NCBI RefSeq assembly: GCF_001544295.1
Contig: NZ_BCQF01000025.1
Location: 1-38,631 of the forward strand
Length of the DNA: 38,631 nucleotides
Reading direction: 5' to 3'
From: Enterococcus pseudoavium NBRC 100491
Lineage (GTDB): Bacteria; Bacillota; Bacilli; Lactobacillales; Enterococcaceae
Positions 10,103 to 18,222 of this stretch are shown one piece after another (position 1 is the stretch's first letter; every line of letters begins with the position of its first letter). A program made the translations under genes and the position numbers. The notes under the pieces are model-generated. The model was not told the origin of the DNA. It ran no database searches and worked only from the letters and a program-made list of their open reading frames with translations.

Positions 10103-12039
10103 AAAATTTTTTCATCGTTAATGCTCCCGCAGGCAGTGGTAAAACAACCACTATTCGAGAAATGATTAATAACATTATTTCGATTAATTCCAAAGACAAT
10201 GTATTATGTATAACGTATACCAATAGAGCTGCAGATGAACTTTCTAAGAGTTTTTCTTCTCCTAATATTTCTATTTCAACAATTCACTCATTTTTAAACA
10301 ATTTTATGAAACAATATTTTGGTAGCCAAGAAATTATTGACTTATATTTTGATACTTACCAAGATAGTATACAACAAAGAATTGATAATAGAGAGGCTAA
10401 AGAAAATCAGACTGAAAGCAATAAAAAATATATTGAAAAATACGGAGACCTGAGTATCGATGTTCTTCGAAGAAATATTACAAATATATATTACAATGAA
10501 AATAGCTTTAGTTCCCTATATTATGGCGGCTTAGGCCACGATGACCTTATTTCATTTTCAAGTAAAATTATTCTAAAATATAAAGTGATACAGAATAGAT
10601 TATCATACAAATTCCAGTACGTTTTCATTGATGAATATCAGGATACAACCGCAGATGTTCTAAATATTTTTTATGAAAGCTTAAACGAAAAAAGAACAAT
10701 CTTATATCTATTCGGTGATAAGATGCAGCAAATTTACAAAAATTATGATGGTAGCTTTGAACCAAAGTTTTTAAAATTTGATTCTAGTAAAGCTTTAACT
10801 ACTAACTACCGTTCAATTCCCAAAATAATAACTCTGCTAAATAATATATACAATGATTCCAGTTTTGTTCAAAATGTTTCTGAGGATATGAACAAGATTG
10901 CTCCTAATTTTGATCCTAGAGTAATTATCTGCAACGATGTTGATGAAAAATTAACTCAAATTTTGGATGAGTATCCGAATTCATTAACTTTGTTCTTATC
11001 TAATCAATCTAGATTTCAGAAAATAGGTTGCCCTTCCTTATATAGTACGTTTAGTAAGATGGATCGCTATTCTTTTAGTAAAAAGTATGGCGTAGTAGAT
11101 GTATTAACAGACAATACTAAAGATAATCCTGATTCTTTGATAAGACTTATTTTTTCAGTAGCTTTTATTAATAATAACTATGCATCTAATAACTACGGTG
11201 TAATCGTTCAAAAAATTAAGGATGAACAGTCAACGATTGGATTAAAAGACTGGAAGCTGTCTAGCCATCAAGATAAAGTTACTTTAAATGCAATTCTAGA
11301 AGAATTAGCATTGATAGTATCTTCTTCAAAAAAATCTATCAAAGATGTCTTGATTTTTCTAAAAGAAAAAATTCCACAATCAGCAGTAACATTAAGCGAG
11401 ATTATGGAAGATGAAAGTTATTCTGATGCATTGGATGTGCCTATCGAAGAAGTAATAAAACTTTATAACTATTTGGAGTACCCAAAAGTATCCACACAAC
11501 ATGGCGTAAAAGGAGAAAGTCACGATGAAGTTATTTTTGTTGCCGATGATAGTTATAATCCACATGTGAGTATGTATAATTTTTTTGATATTTGGTCAGA
11601 TACCGAACTCTCACTCACATCATTAGAAGAATTTTATTATCAATATTCTTTCGAATTAACTAAAATTACTGAAAAAGTAGGGATGAAAATTAACAATTTA
11701 AAGAGGGATAGTTTCACCGCTCATGAAGATTACTTAAAAGGCGCTGCCTCTAGTATAATGACAATGTTTCAGGAGAACGATTTATTTAATAAACTCTGTT
11801 TTCTAGAATATCAAACATTCATATCCAATCCAAATGTGACTAACGCAAAAAAATGCTTTAAAGAATCTCAAGTATATGGAATTTTGAGTGCTTATAAACT
11901 CTTTTATGTGGGGTGCTCGAGAGCTCGTAAAGACATAACTGTCTTATTAGATAGCAACAAAATAAAGGGCAATATGGATTTACAAATACAAAAATTTGAA
12001 CAACTTGGATTTAAAGTTCATAACGAATCTTTGATTTAA
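10087..12039 (+). CDS. gajB: UvrD/PcrA-like helicase, Gabija GajB-like
   Basis: A superfamily 1A helicase of 650 residues. Motifs in order: Walker A APAGSGKTTTI near residues 12-22, motif Ia ITYTNRAADEL, Walker B FIDEYQDTT near 181, motif III GDKMQQIY, motif IV TTNYRS near 238, motif V TQHGVKGESHDEVIFV and motif VI YVGCSRAR near 610. The start is a GTG inside the end of the upstream nuclease gene, a 16-base overlap, preceded by a strong GAGGAGGGG, so the two proteins are made together. In Gabija, GajB binds DNA ends and hydrolyses ATP, which is thought to deplete nucleotides and release GajA activity. It is longer than typical GajB (about 490 residues). A rho-independent terminator follows. 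Confidence 0.85.
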   Translation: MVRKIENFFIVNAPAGSGKTTTIREMINNIISINSKDNVLCITYTNRAADELSKSFSSPNISISTIHSFLNNFMKQYFGSQEIIDLYFDTYQDSIQQRIDNREAKENQTESNKKYIEKYGDLSIDVLRRNITNIYYNENSFSSLYYGGLGHDDLISFSSKIILKYKVIQNRLSYKFQYVFIDEYQDTTADVLNIFYESLNEKRTILYLFGDKMQQIYKNYDGSFEPKFLKFDSSKALTTNYRSIPKIITLLNNIYNDSSFVQNVSEDMNKIAPNFDPRVIICNDVDEKLTQILDEYPNSLTLFLSNQSRFQKIGCPSLYSTFSKMDRYSFSKKYGVVDVLTDNTKDNPDSLIRLIFSVAFINNNYASNNYGVIVQKIKDEQSTIGLKDWKLSSHQDKVTLNAILEELALIVSSSKKSIKDVLIFLKEKIPQSAVTLSEIMEDESYSDALDVPIEEVIKLYNYLEYPKVSTQHGVKGESHDEVIFVADDSYNPHVSMYNFFDIWSDTELSLTSLEEFYYQYSFELTKITEKVGMKINNLKRDSFTAHEDYLKGAASSIMTMFQENDLFNKLCFLEYQTFISNPNVTNAKKCFKESQVYGILSAYKLFYVGCSRARKDITVLLDSNKIKGNMDLQIQKFEQLGFKVHNESLI

Positions 12040-12053
12040 AAGATTAATAGCAA

Positions 12054-12092
12054 AGCTCCTATCTTGCTATATTAATAAACAAGATAAGAGCT
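12054..12092. terminator. Bidirectional terminator between gajB and the convergent gene
   Basis: A 13-base stem with one mismatch, AGCTCCTATCTTG at 12054-12066 pairing with CAAGATAAGAGCT at 12080-12092. It is followed by CTGTTTTC on the plus strand and by an A/T-rich run on the minus strand. It sits between two convergent genes and could stop transcription from both. Confidence 0.7.
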
Positions 12093-12099
12093 CTGTTTT

Positions 12100-13194
12100 C
12101 TATTGCAATATGTCTTTACTAAAATCAATCATTTCTATATCTTCAGCATCTTCTATGTCTTCAACACTAAATAAGTGAACTTTAACAGGAGCATTCGCAT
12201 AGTTTTGTTTTACTAGCTTCGCAAGTTCTGTAAAAAACAGGTCGCTTGTTTCTATTTCTGCAAGTCCCAATAGATCTAACCCAACTTGCGTAAAAGCATA
12301 GCTTTTGTAATTAAGTTGATAAGACTCAATTTTCTCTGCTTGAATAGCTACAACTAGATTGTCATTTTGGAAACCACAGAAATCAGAATCATAAGCTGTT
12401 AGTTTGTTATCAACTCTTTCACCAAGATTTATTAAGCCCGCTTCTTTCATACTGAAAAATTCCCGATCACCTATCCCATACTTCTTGTAAAGTTCAACCT
12501 CTTCATCTGTAACAGGTGCATAAAGATAGTATTCCTCATCTGAATCTAGTACAACTAGTTCTAGTAACCTCAAAAAGATATCAACCTCTTTATCTGTTAA
12601 CAGGTTTACTGTCTGTTTAAACCTAGGCGAGAATTCCTCACTTAAGAAGGTTTCTTCGCTAATTATTCTTTTCCAAACTGGCTCATCATCAAAGTTCAGG
12701 CCGTTATCCATTAAGCTTTTAGGTTTTACATAAATTGCATTTTTATCGTTTTGAGCTAATAACGCATAATATAAGCTTTCAGCTAAAAATAAATAAATGT
12801 TTTCATGGCAATTTATACTATATGAACGAATCAAGCTAGAACGCACGCTACCATTAAGATTGGTGGCGTCTTTTATTTTATCAATTAGATTTTTCGCAAA
12901 TATTTCAGGATTAAAGTTTTTATTTTTAAAATTCAGTGAACGAAAATTGTCTGCCATTTTGAAAATATATTTATCATGTGAGACTTGCTTAATTTCATTT
13001 TGGCTGCCTTCGTAAACTAGGACACCCTTGTTTTTACCATTGTAGAATTTGTTGTAAAATCCGCTATATTCATAGGCTTTAACGTTTGGAAAAAGTAATA
13101 GTGTAAGTGATTCGCTTAAATTTTTAGGTGTCGTCCAATCATTTCTTTTTGAAAGATTAAAAAGAGTCTCAAAATAGGTTGGAATATTAAACAT
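12100..13194 (-). CDS. Conserved hypothetical protein, function unknown
   Basis: A 364-residue protein that I do not recognise with confidence. The reading frame is open further upstream to 13353, but the ATG at 13194 has a GGAGG site eight bases before it and is the clear start. There is no signal peptide or membrane segment. The last 120 residues contain stretches such as YAFTQVGLDLLGL that resemble the C terminus of DUF2806/TIGR03899-type proteins, a weak likeness from memory. It ends in an acidic tail (EDIEDAEDIEMIDFS). It is transcribed alone, convergent with the Gabija-type pair and divergent from the integrative element, inside a run of defence genes, so a defence or regulatory role is possible but only by position. 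Confidence 0.7.
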   Translation of the reverse strand: MFNIPTYFETLFNLSKRNDWTTPKNLSESLTLLLFPNVKAYEYSGFYNKFYNGKNKGVLVYEGSQNEIKQVSHDKYIFKMADNFRSLNFKNKNFNPEIFAKNLIDKIKDATNLNGSVRSSLIRSYSINCHENIYLFLAESLYYALLAQNDKNAIYVKPKSLMDNGLNFDDEPVWKRIISEETFLSEEFSPRFKQTVNLLTDKEVDIFLRLLELVVLDSDEEYYLYAPVTDEEVELYKKYGIGDREFFSMKEAGLINLGERVDNKLTAYDSDFCGFQNDNLVVAIQAEKIESYQLNYKSYAFTQVGLDLLGLAEIETSDLFFTELAKLVKQNYANAPVKVHLFSVEDIEDAEDIEMIDFSKDILQ

Positions 13195-13285
13195 TAAAGA
13201 TACCTCCAAATCAGATTCAAATTGGCAAGAATATTGGCAATAAAAAAGCAACAAATGATTTGTCTCTGTTGCTATTATTTTACCA

Positions 13286-13304
13286 TAGCTAAGGCGCCTA
13301 GCTA
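13286..13304. promoter_or_regulatory. Near-perfect palindrome in divergent intergenic region
   Basis: TAGCTA-A-GGCGCC-TAGCTA: a 19-base dyad, perfect except for one extra A, centred on GGCGCC. It lies between the divergent start codons at 13194 and 13330, next to a minus-strand extended -10-like TGGTAAAAT. This is the form of a repressor operator; it could equally be a recombinase or structure site. A direct repeat TTGGCAA occurs twice nearby at about 13222 and 13235. Confidence 0.4.
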
Positions 13305-13329
13305 AATAAATCAAAATGAGGCAACCAAA

Positions 13330-13638
13330 ATGAACCCACAACAACAAAATCAATTCTCAACATCACTTAGTCCTGCAAACTTCTCAACTGAACATATGCC
13401 ACTTGCTACTAAACGTCAGATTCATAATGAGGCTTGCCAGATTGTTAAGGCGGTAGTAAAAAGGAACATTCTTGAAAATGGGATGTCTTTAGTGACAAAT
13501 ACTGCAATGACTAATATCGCTAATTTATCACTGCTTGAGTCTCAATTGTCTGCTATTGCACCAACTGCTGAAAATCGACTGAGATTTATCGTTGACCAGT
13601 ACACAATTAAGGCTAATAACCGCTTAGGAGGCTACTAA
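13330..13638 (+). CDS. Small hypothetical protein of integrative element
   Basis: A 102-residue soluble protein of unknown function, rich in Asn, Gln and Ala, with no motif I recognise. The ATG has GAGG eight bases upstream. It is the first gene of the plus-strand element cluster that continues with a small membrane protein, an MT-A70 methyltransferase and a VirD4-like ATPase, and is separated from the next gene by one base, so they are co-transcribed. Its place suggests an element-specific accessory role. Confidence 0.65.
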   Translation: MNPQQQNQFSTSLSPANFSTEHMPLATKRQIHNEACQIVKAVVKRNILENGMSLVTNTAMTNIANLSLLESQLSAIAPTAENRLRFIVDQYTIKANNRLGGY

Positions 13639-13639
13639 C

Positions 13640-13897
13640 ATGCAAATAGATATTATTACAGGAGTATTTTTCTTCTTTTTAGCTATGGGTATATTCTACT
13701 CTGCATTATCTGCCTACTGGTTTGTTGAAGATTTAATTAATAAATATCGAGGTAAATCTAAAACAAAAAAGACAGAATACACCGAGGAAGAAGAGTTCTA
13801 TACAACCTTACTTCAAATTAAATCGGACTTAGATGCTGAAGCTTTTGAAGCTAGTAGAGATATGCTGAATGAAGTGTCTCGACATAAACGAGAGTAA
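13640..13897 (+). CDS. Small membrane-anchored hypothetical protein
   Basis: An 85-residue protein with one hydrophobic segment at about residues 6-28, then a basic stretch (KYRGKSKTKKT) and a charged, probably helical tail rich in Glu. This predicts a single-pass inner-membrane protein with its charged part in the cytoplasm. AGGAGG lies eight bases before the ATG. It directly follows the 102-residue gene. No function can be assigned; a link to the VirD4-like coupling ATPase downstream is conceivable. Confidence 0.65.
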   Translation: MQIDIITGVFFFFLAMGIFYSALSAYWFVEDLINKYRGKSKTKKTEYTEEEEFYTTLLQIKSDLDAEAFEASRDMLNEVSRHKRE

Positions 13898-13938
13898 TTT
13901 TTACAACAGTGGACAACTAATGCAATTTTTGCCTATTT

Positions 13939-13954
13939 CACCCCTGTTAGAGTG
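13939..13954 (-). other. oriT-like sequence matching the nic-side arm of the ICE oriT
   Basis: The stretch CACCCCTGTTAGAGTG shares the 11 bases CCCCTGTTAGA (13941-13951) with the Tn916-type oriT at 35244-35267. Read on the minus strand it is CACTC-TAACAG-GGGTG, a five-base stem with one T-G wobble, and CTAACAGGGG is also the conserved part of the ICEBs1 oriT. It lies in a 190-base gene-free stretch at the front of the integrative element, so it could let the MobT relaxase mobilise the element. The second arm is poor, so this is a candidate only. Confidence 0.35.
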
Positions 13955-14088
13955 ATTCGTATCGCTTTTAATTTTGGTCGCTCAAAATTTGCATTTTTAC
14001 TATGTTTTCTATATAAATCGGAGAGATTTTAGGCAAAAAAATCTGCTTGAAATCTTTCTAGTTCAGTTAAAGGAAAGGATGAAATTAA

Positions 14089-14697
14089 ATGACAGAAAAA
14101 ACAATCAATACTACAAAAAATCCAACAAAATATAAGACAATCTTGGCAGACCCGCCTTGGGATATCCAACAGAAAGGTAAATCTCGAGGGGCAATTAAAC
14201 ACTACAACTTAATGACTCTGGAGCGGATTAAAGCGATGCCCATCTCCGATTTAACCGAAGAAAATGCACATTGTTGGCTTTGGGTGACTAATGCGACTTT
14301 GGAAGCCGGCTTCGATGTGCTGCGTGCTTGGGGCTTTGAACCTCGTAGCATTTATACGTGGGTAAAACCAAGATTAGGGCTAGGCGTATATCTTAGAAAC
14401 TCCACAGAGCATTTACTACTCGGTACGCGTGGTAAAGCACCGATTCAGTTTAAAGGACAGATGAATTGGGGCTTTATGCCCCTTCAAGATCATAGTCACA
14501 AACCCGAAGAAGTTTATGGCATTATTGAGCGCTGTTCTGAAGGCAACTACCTAGAACTATTCGCCAGACGTCCAAGACACGGCTGGGATATTTGGGGTAA
14601 TGAGGTGGCTAGTGATGTTAAAATCAGGGATTTCCCTGTTCCAGCCTACAAAGTAAATGCTAAAGATTTTACTGAAATGGAGCGTGAGGATGGGTGA
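14089..14697 (+). CDS. MT-A70 family adenine methyltransferase
   Basis: A 202-residue MT-A70 family N6-adenine methyltransferase. The catalytic motif DPPW (ILADPPWDIQ) is at about residues 22-26, and the family hallmarks continue with CWLWVTNATL, the glycine-rich GFEPRSIYTWVK and YLELFARRPRHGWDIWGNE near the C terminus. It is complete and about the normal length for the phage and element-borne versions. In such elements these enzymes are usually solitary and modify the DNA of the element, which protects against restriction or affects regulation. The ATG has AAAGGA upstream. Its TGA stop overlaps the GTG start of the next small membrane protein gene. Confidence 0.9.
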   Translation: MTEKTINTTKNPTKYKTILADPPWDIQQKGKSRGAIKHYNLMTLERIKAMPISDLTEENAHCWLWVTNATLEAGFDVLRAWGFEPRSIYTWVKPRLGLGVYLRNSTEHLLLGTRGKAPIQFKGQMNWGFMPLQDHSHKPEEVYGIIERCSEGNYLELFARRPRHGWDIWGNEVASDVKIRDFPVPAYKVNAKDFTEMEREDG

Positions 14698-14888
14698 AAC
14701 TAAACAAAGAAAAAGAACCAACAACCAAAATAAGTTCATCCATTTTCTGGTTCATCATTGCTTGTGTTGGAATCAATTGGGGAGTCAAATTGTTGCTCGA
14801 AGTCTGGTGGGTGCTAATTATCCTAATCGTTGTAATAGCTATCGTAACGATTCTATTTCGTCTCAAACGCTGGAAAGATTGGAGTTAA
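14694..14888 (+). CDS. Small two-pass membrane protein
   Basis: A 64-residue protein made almost entirely of two hydrophobic segments, about residues 15-33 and 35-54, with a basic-aromatic end (RLKRWKDWS). The GTG start overlaps the methyltransferase stop by four bases (GTGA) and has GAGG just upstream, so it is translationally coupled. The following gene begins four bases after its stop. Small membrane proteins next to a VirD4-like ATPase may be partners in a membrane complex, but this is inferred from position. Confidence 0.6.
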   Translation: MKLNKEKEPTTKISSSIFWFIIACVGINWGVKLLLEVWWVLIILIVVIAIVTILFRLKRWKDWS

Positions 14889-14892
14889 GCCA

Positions 14893-17060
14893 ATGAAACA
14901 ACAATTAGAAAATATCCAGTGGCAAGAAGTTTCATTTCTCAGACCACTAGAATTTCAAGAGGTTGTGGATACCTTAGCACACCTTTCGGGTCTAACAGGT
15001 CGAAAGAGTTTTGTGTGGGAAATTAGAAGTCAGAATAACAAGATTACTCACTTAATTGGGGGGAAACAAAAGATTTAAGAAATATCACTCAGTTATTTTC
15101 TAGTCATAAAAAGTTTCAATTTAGCCAAGCCGCCAAGCGACAACCTATTAAATCTGCTTACGCCCTGGGATTAACTAGCCAAGTATTAACATTAAAAGTC
15201 AAAGAATGCGACAATTTTCTGCGGACGACTTTAGCAACACTCACTAGAAATACCAAAGATACAGTGGTTATTCAGATTATTGTGGGTAAAAGCTTTGCGC
15301 CACACCCCTTGCCTAAGAATCTACCAAATCCACACACGACTTGGTGGCAAGCCATTACTGGCAACCTCCCACCAATTACTACTGAAACCAGAAAACAGCT
15401 GACAGATAAGCAATCGCAACCACAATTTAGCTGTAGCCTGCGGATTGGATCGACTTCAGACTATCTCGCTAATCTTAAATCATTAATCGGCTGTTTTAAA
15501 ATCTTAGAATCTAGCGAAGTTAAAATGCGCTTTAAACCAATTTCGCCTACAAAAATAGATGAAGTTCGCCTACCGCTCCAATTTCCGCTCAAATTATCGA
15601 CACTTGAACTTGCCTGCTTGGGATTATTCCCGAGTGGCAATGAGGAATTAGATGGGTTTGCGAAGCTTCATCCAAAGGTCATTTTACCACCCCTAGGGTT
15701 GAAACAAAACCATAAGCGGATTTTCGGTGAAACGACGACATTAAATAACTCATTAGAAACTAAACAATTAGGTATTTCTGGTAGTGATTCCCTGTTTCAT
15801 ACGGTTTTACTTGGTGGTACAGGCTCTGGTAAGAGTACTGCCATGTTGCGATTGGCGCTTTCAGATATTGAAAGTGGCAATTCGGCACTCATAATTGATC
15901 CAAAGGGCGACCTCGTTCGAGATATATTAGAACGCTTTCCAAAAGCTCGTGAAGATGATTTAGTAATTATCGATCCAACCAGTGAGCGCCTGATTGGTAT
16001 CAATCCCTTCGACTTACTGGAATACGGCATTTCACCAGAACTTTTAACTCAGCACTTAATGGCAATCTTCCAAGACTTGTTTTCAGACAATTGGGGGATT
16101 CGTAGTTCAGATGTTTTAAGTCATGCGATTTTAACACTAGCTAAAACGAAACATGCCACCCTTTTGATGTTGCCTCAGCTATTAACGAACAAGAGCTTTC
16201 GCCAAACGGTTCTTAAACAAATTCACGATCCATTTGGTGTGGAAAGTTTCTGGAGCTATTATGACAGCCTTAGTCAAGGCGAACAAACGCAACTTATTTC
16301 ACCTGTTTTAAATAAACTAAGGCAAATCTTTATCCATCCAAGCTTGAAATATCTTTTTGGACAAACGAATAACAAATTTAGCTTGGCAGATCTATATTTT
16401 AAACGTAAAGTGGTTTTAGTTTCGCTTAATAAAGGCGTTCTAGGCGCTGAGTCGGCTCGTTTCCTAGGTTCTATTATAGTGAGCCTAACTTGGAGTTTAG
16501 CCCTCCACAGGGCGAGTATTCCGCCCGAAAAACGCCACCGAGTCTCACTGTTTATTGATGAGCTCCAAGATTACTTGAGACTACCAACTAGTTTATCTGA
16601 TGCATTAATTCAAGCTAGAGGACTTGGCGTGGCTTTAACCCTTGCCCATCAATATCGCCATCAGCTCACCCAAGAGATTAAAATGGCGATTGATGCCAAC
16701 TGCAAAAATAAGATTTGTTTTGGTTTAGACATGAATGATGCGCAAGATATGGCTCGACAGGCACCTGAACTCATGGCAGAAGATTTCTACTCGCTCCCGC
16801 AATACCATATTTATGTGAAGCTCCATAATGGCGGTAATTCGACGAATTGGCTCCTTGGCAAGACATTCGCGCCAGCACCTAAGATAAGAAATTACATGGA
16901 TTTAGTTGTTCAAAATGCAGTTAAATATGGTGTGGCGATTTCTGAAATTGAAACTCAGATTGCCAAACAATTTGGCTATGACGAATTAAATACAAGCAAC
17001 AAACTAGCTAAATCGCCACCTAGAAACATCGGCAGAAGGAAGAAAATAACAGATGAATAG
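14893..17060 (+). pseudogene. VirD4/TraG-like conjugative ATPase, frame broken at a G6 run
   Basis: A type IV secretion-type DNA transfer ATPase of the group seen in Firmicute integrative elements. Translation begins at the ATG at 14893 (GGAG upstream) and reads RPLEFQEVVDTLAHLSGL and FVWEIRS, then stops at 15078. The rest of the protein continues in the -1 frame from the six-G run at 15058-15063, giving GETKDLRNITQLFSSHKKF and onwards to 17060. Joined, the product is about 722 residues. The ATPase part has Walker A GGTGSGKST (about 15811-15837), Walker B-like IIDPKGD and a DELQD box (about 16555). The break could be a sequencing error, a true inactivating deletion of one G, phase variation, or -1 ribosomal slippage, since the second Gly tRNA can re-pair perfectly one base back. 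The first visible ATG of the second part is internal, so it is not a separate gene. Confidence 0.75.
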
Positions 17061-17160
17061 ATTGATTTAAAAAGATTTAACCGTTCGTTTCGGTATTCGG
17101 TTCACGACCATAAGTAAATACAAGTTATCGGCGCTAAATCGCCATTATTAAACATAAATT

Positions 17161-17216
17161 GCACAGGACTTACTCCGTATTTCTCTATATTTACATACGG
17201 AGATAGCTCCTAGTGC
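17161..17216 (+). promoter_or_regulatory. Long hairpin upstream of the replication-relaxation gene
   Basis: An eight-base perfect inverted repeat CTCCGTAT (17173-17180) and ATACGGAG (17195-17202) with a 14-base loop, extended at its base by GCAC-AGGA (17161-17168) pairing with TCCT-GTGC (17208-17216, one bulged base). The ribosome binding site AGAAAGGA follows at once. It may be a leader controlling translation, a cruciform for replication initiation or a protein site. Confidence 0.45.
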
Positions 17217-17232
17217 AGAAAGGATTTCCTAT

Positions 17233-18031
17233 ATGAAACCAACTGAGTTATCTGCCAAAGAAGAACAGATACTTAAGTTTCTACTTAAGGCAAAATATGC
17301 CACAACTAAGCAACTTGCTAGGCTCTATTTTGCAGATAGTGTGAGCAGTTCAACTGCACTAAGAAGAGCAAATTTAACAACTAAGAAGCTAAATGAAAAA
17401 GGATATATTTGGACACTTAGATAGACGAATTGGCGGCGTTAGAGCTGGTAGTGGTTCATTTGTTTGGATGATCTCAACTAAAGGGTTGAAGTGGTTGAAG
17501 CATTTCAAACCATCCCTTGCCATCGCTCGACAAAATCACTACGAGCCAACTTGGCACCACTTAGAGCATACTTTAGCAATTTCTGAAATTTATGTGCAAT
17601 TAACCGAACTGAAAAACAAGCATTTAGTTCAGTCAATCGATAAGTTTCAGTTTGAGCCGAATTGTTGGCGAGGCTGGTTAGACAGTTATGCAGGACGGAT
17701 GATTCTAAAACCAGATTGCTATATTGAAATTTCGCTAGACAATTATCTCTACAACTATTTTGTAGAGGTAGATAAAAACACGGAAAGCCTAGCACGCGTC
17801 ATTAACAAATCTAAGCAATACATTCGTTACTACAATCTCAATATTGAGCAAAAAGAAACAGGCGTCTTCCCTTTAGTGCTTTGGGTTGTGCCAGATGAAA
17901 AACGCAAACTTGCAATAGAACAAAGAATCCAAAAAGAATTACAAGACTATTGGGAACTATTTCAAGTAATTACTTTAGATGATTTCAAAGATTTTATGGT
18001 AGGAGGCATTACTGATGAACAAGCAGATTAA
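17233..18031 (+). pseudogene. Replication-relaxation family protein, frame broken at CTT-AGA-TAG
   Basis: A replication-relaxation (Replic_Relax) family protein as found in plasmids and integrative elements. The first frame starts at the ATG at 17233 (AAAGGA upstream), contains a winged-helix-like N terminus (EEQILKFLLKAKYATTKQL) and stops at 17424. The second continues one base later with DRRIGGVRAGSGSFVWM through to 18031. Joined by skipping the A at 17419, the product is about 265 residues, a normal length. The site reads CTT AGA TAG; a Leu tRNA on CTT can re-pair with TTA one base forward, the mechanism known from the yeast Ty1 CUU-AGG-C site, which makes +1 frameshifting conceivable. A one-base insertion or sequencing error is the simpler reading. 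The family is presumed to relax plasmid DNA or initiate replication. Confidence 0.65.
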
Positions 18032-18125
18032 AATTGGTAACACCACCTATATTATTAAGTGAAAATTTGTTGGTAAAAAGCCGTTAAAACAACTGGTTGA
18101 GCGACTTATTTTACATGGAAAATAG
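18015..18125 (+). pseudogene. TnpW-like small ORF with in-frame TGA
   Basis: An ORF of 36 codons starting at the ATG at 18015 (AGGAGG at 18001-18006) that reads IKIGNTTYIIK, then TGA at 18060-18062, then KFVGKKPLKQLVERLILHG to a TAG ending at 18125. The content (IGNTTY at the front, ERLI near the end) resembles the short transposon-encoded TnpW proteins that sit just before large serine recombinases. The TGA is unlikely to be read as Trp, since TGA ends other genes in this window. It is probably a decayed gene, and is the third frame interruption in this element. Confidence 0.5.
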
Positions 18126-18222
18126 ATAAAATCAAGACTCCACTTCTTCCCCAAACAGAGTTATACTGTCACCAGGGTTATAGGTGAAATCTAAAATTAA
18201 CAACAATTAGGAGGACGCTTAT

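Noticed and set aside
14557-14866. Minus-strand frames and a second plus-strand frame around the MT-A70 gene end
   Set aside because: They overlap coupled plus-strand genes with good start sites and have no recognisable content.
18060-18062. TGA read as Trp (altered genetic code)
   Set aside because: TGA is used as the normal stop of the MT-A70 gene and of mkoA, and Trp is TGG throughout, so a recoded genome is not supported.
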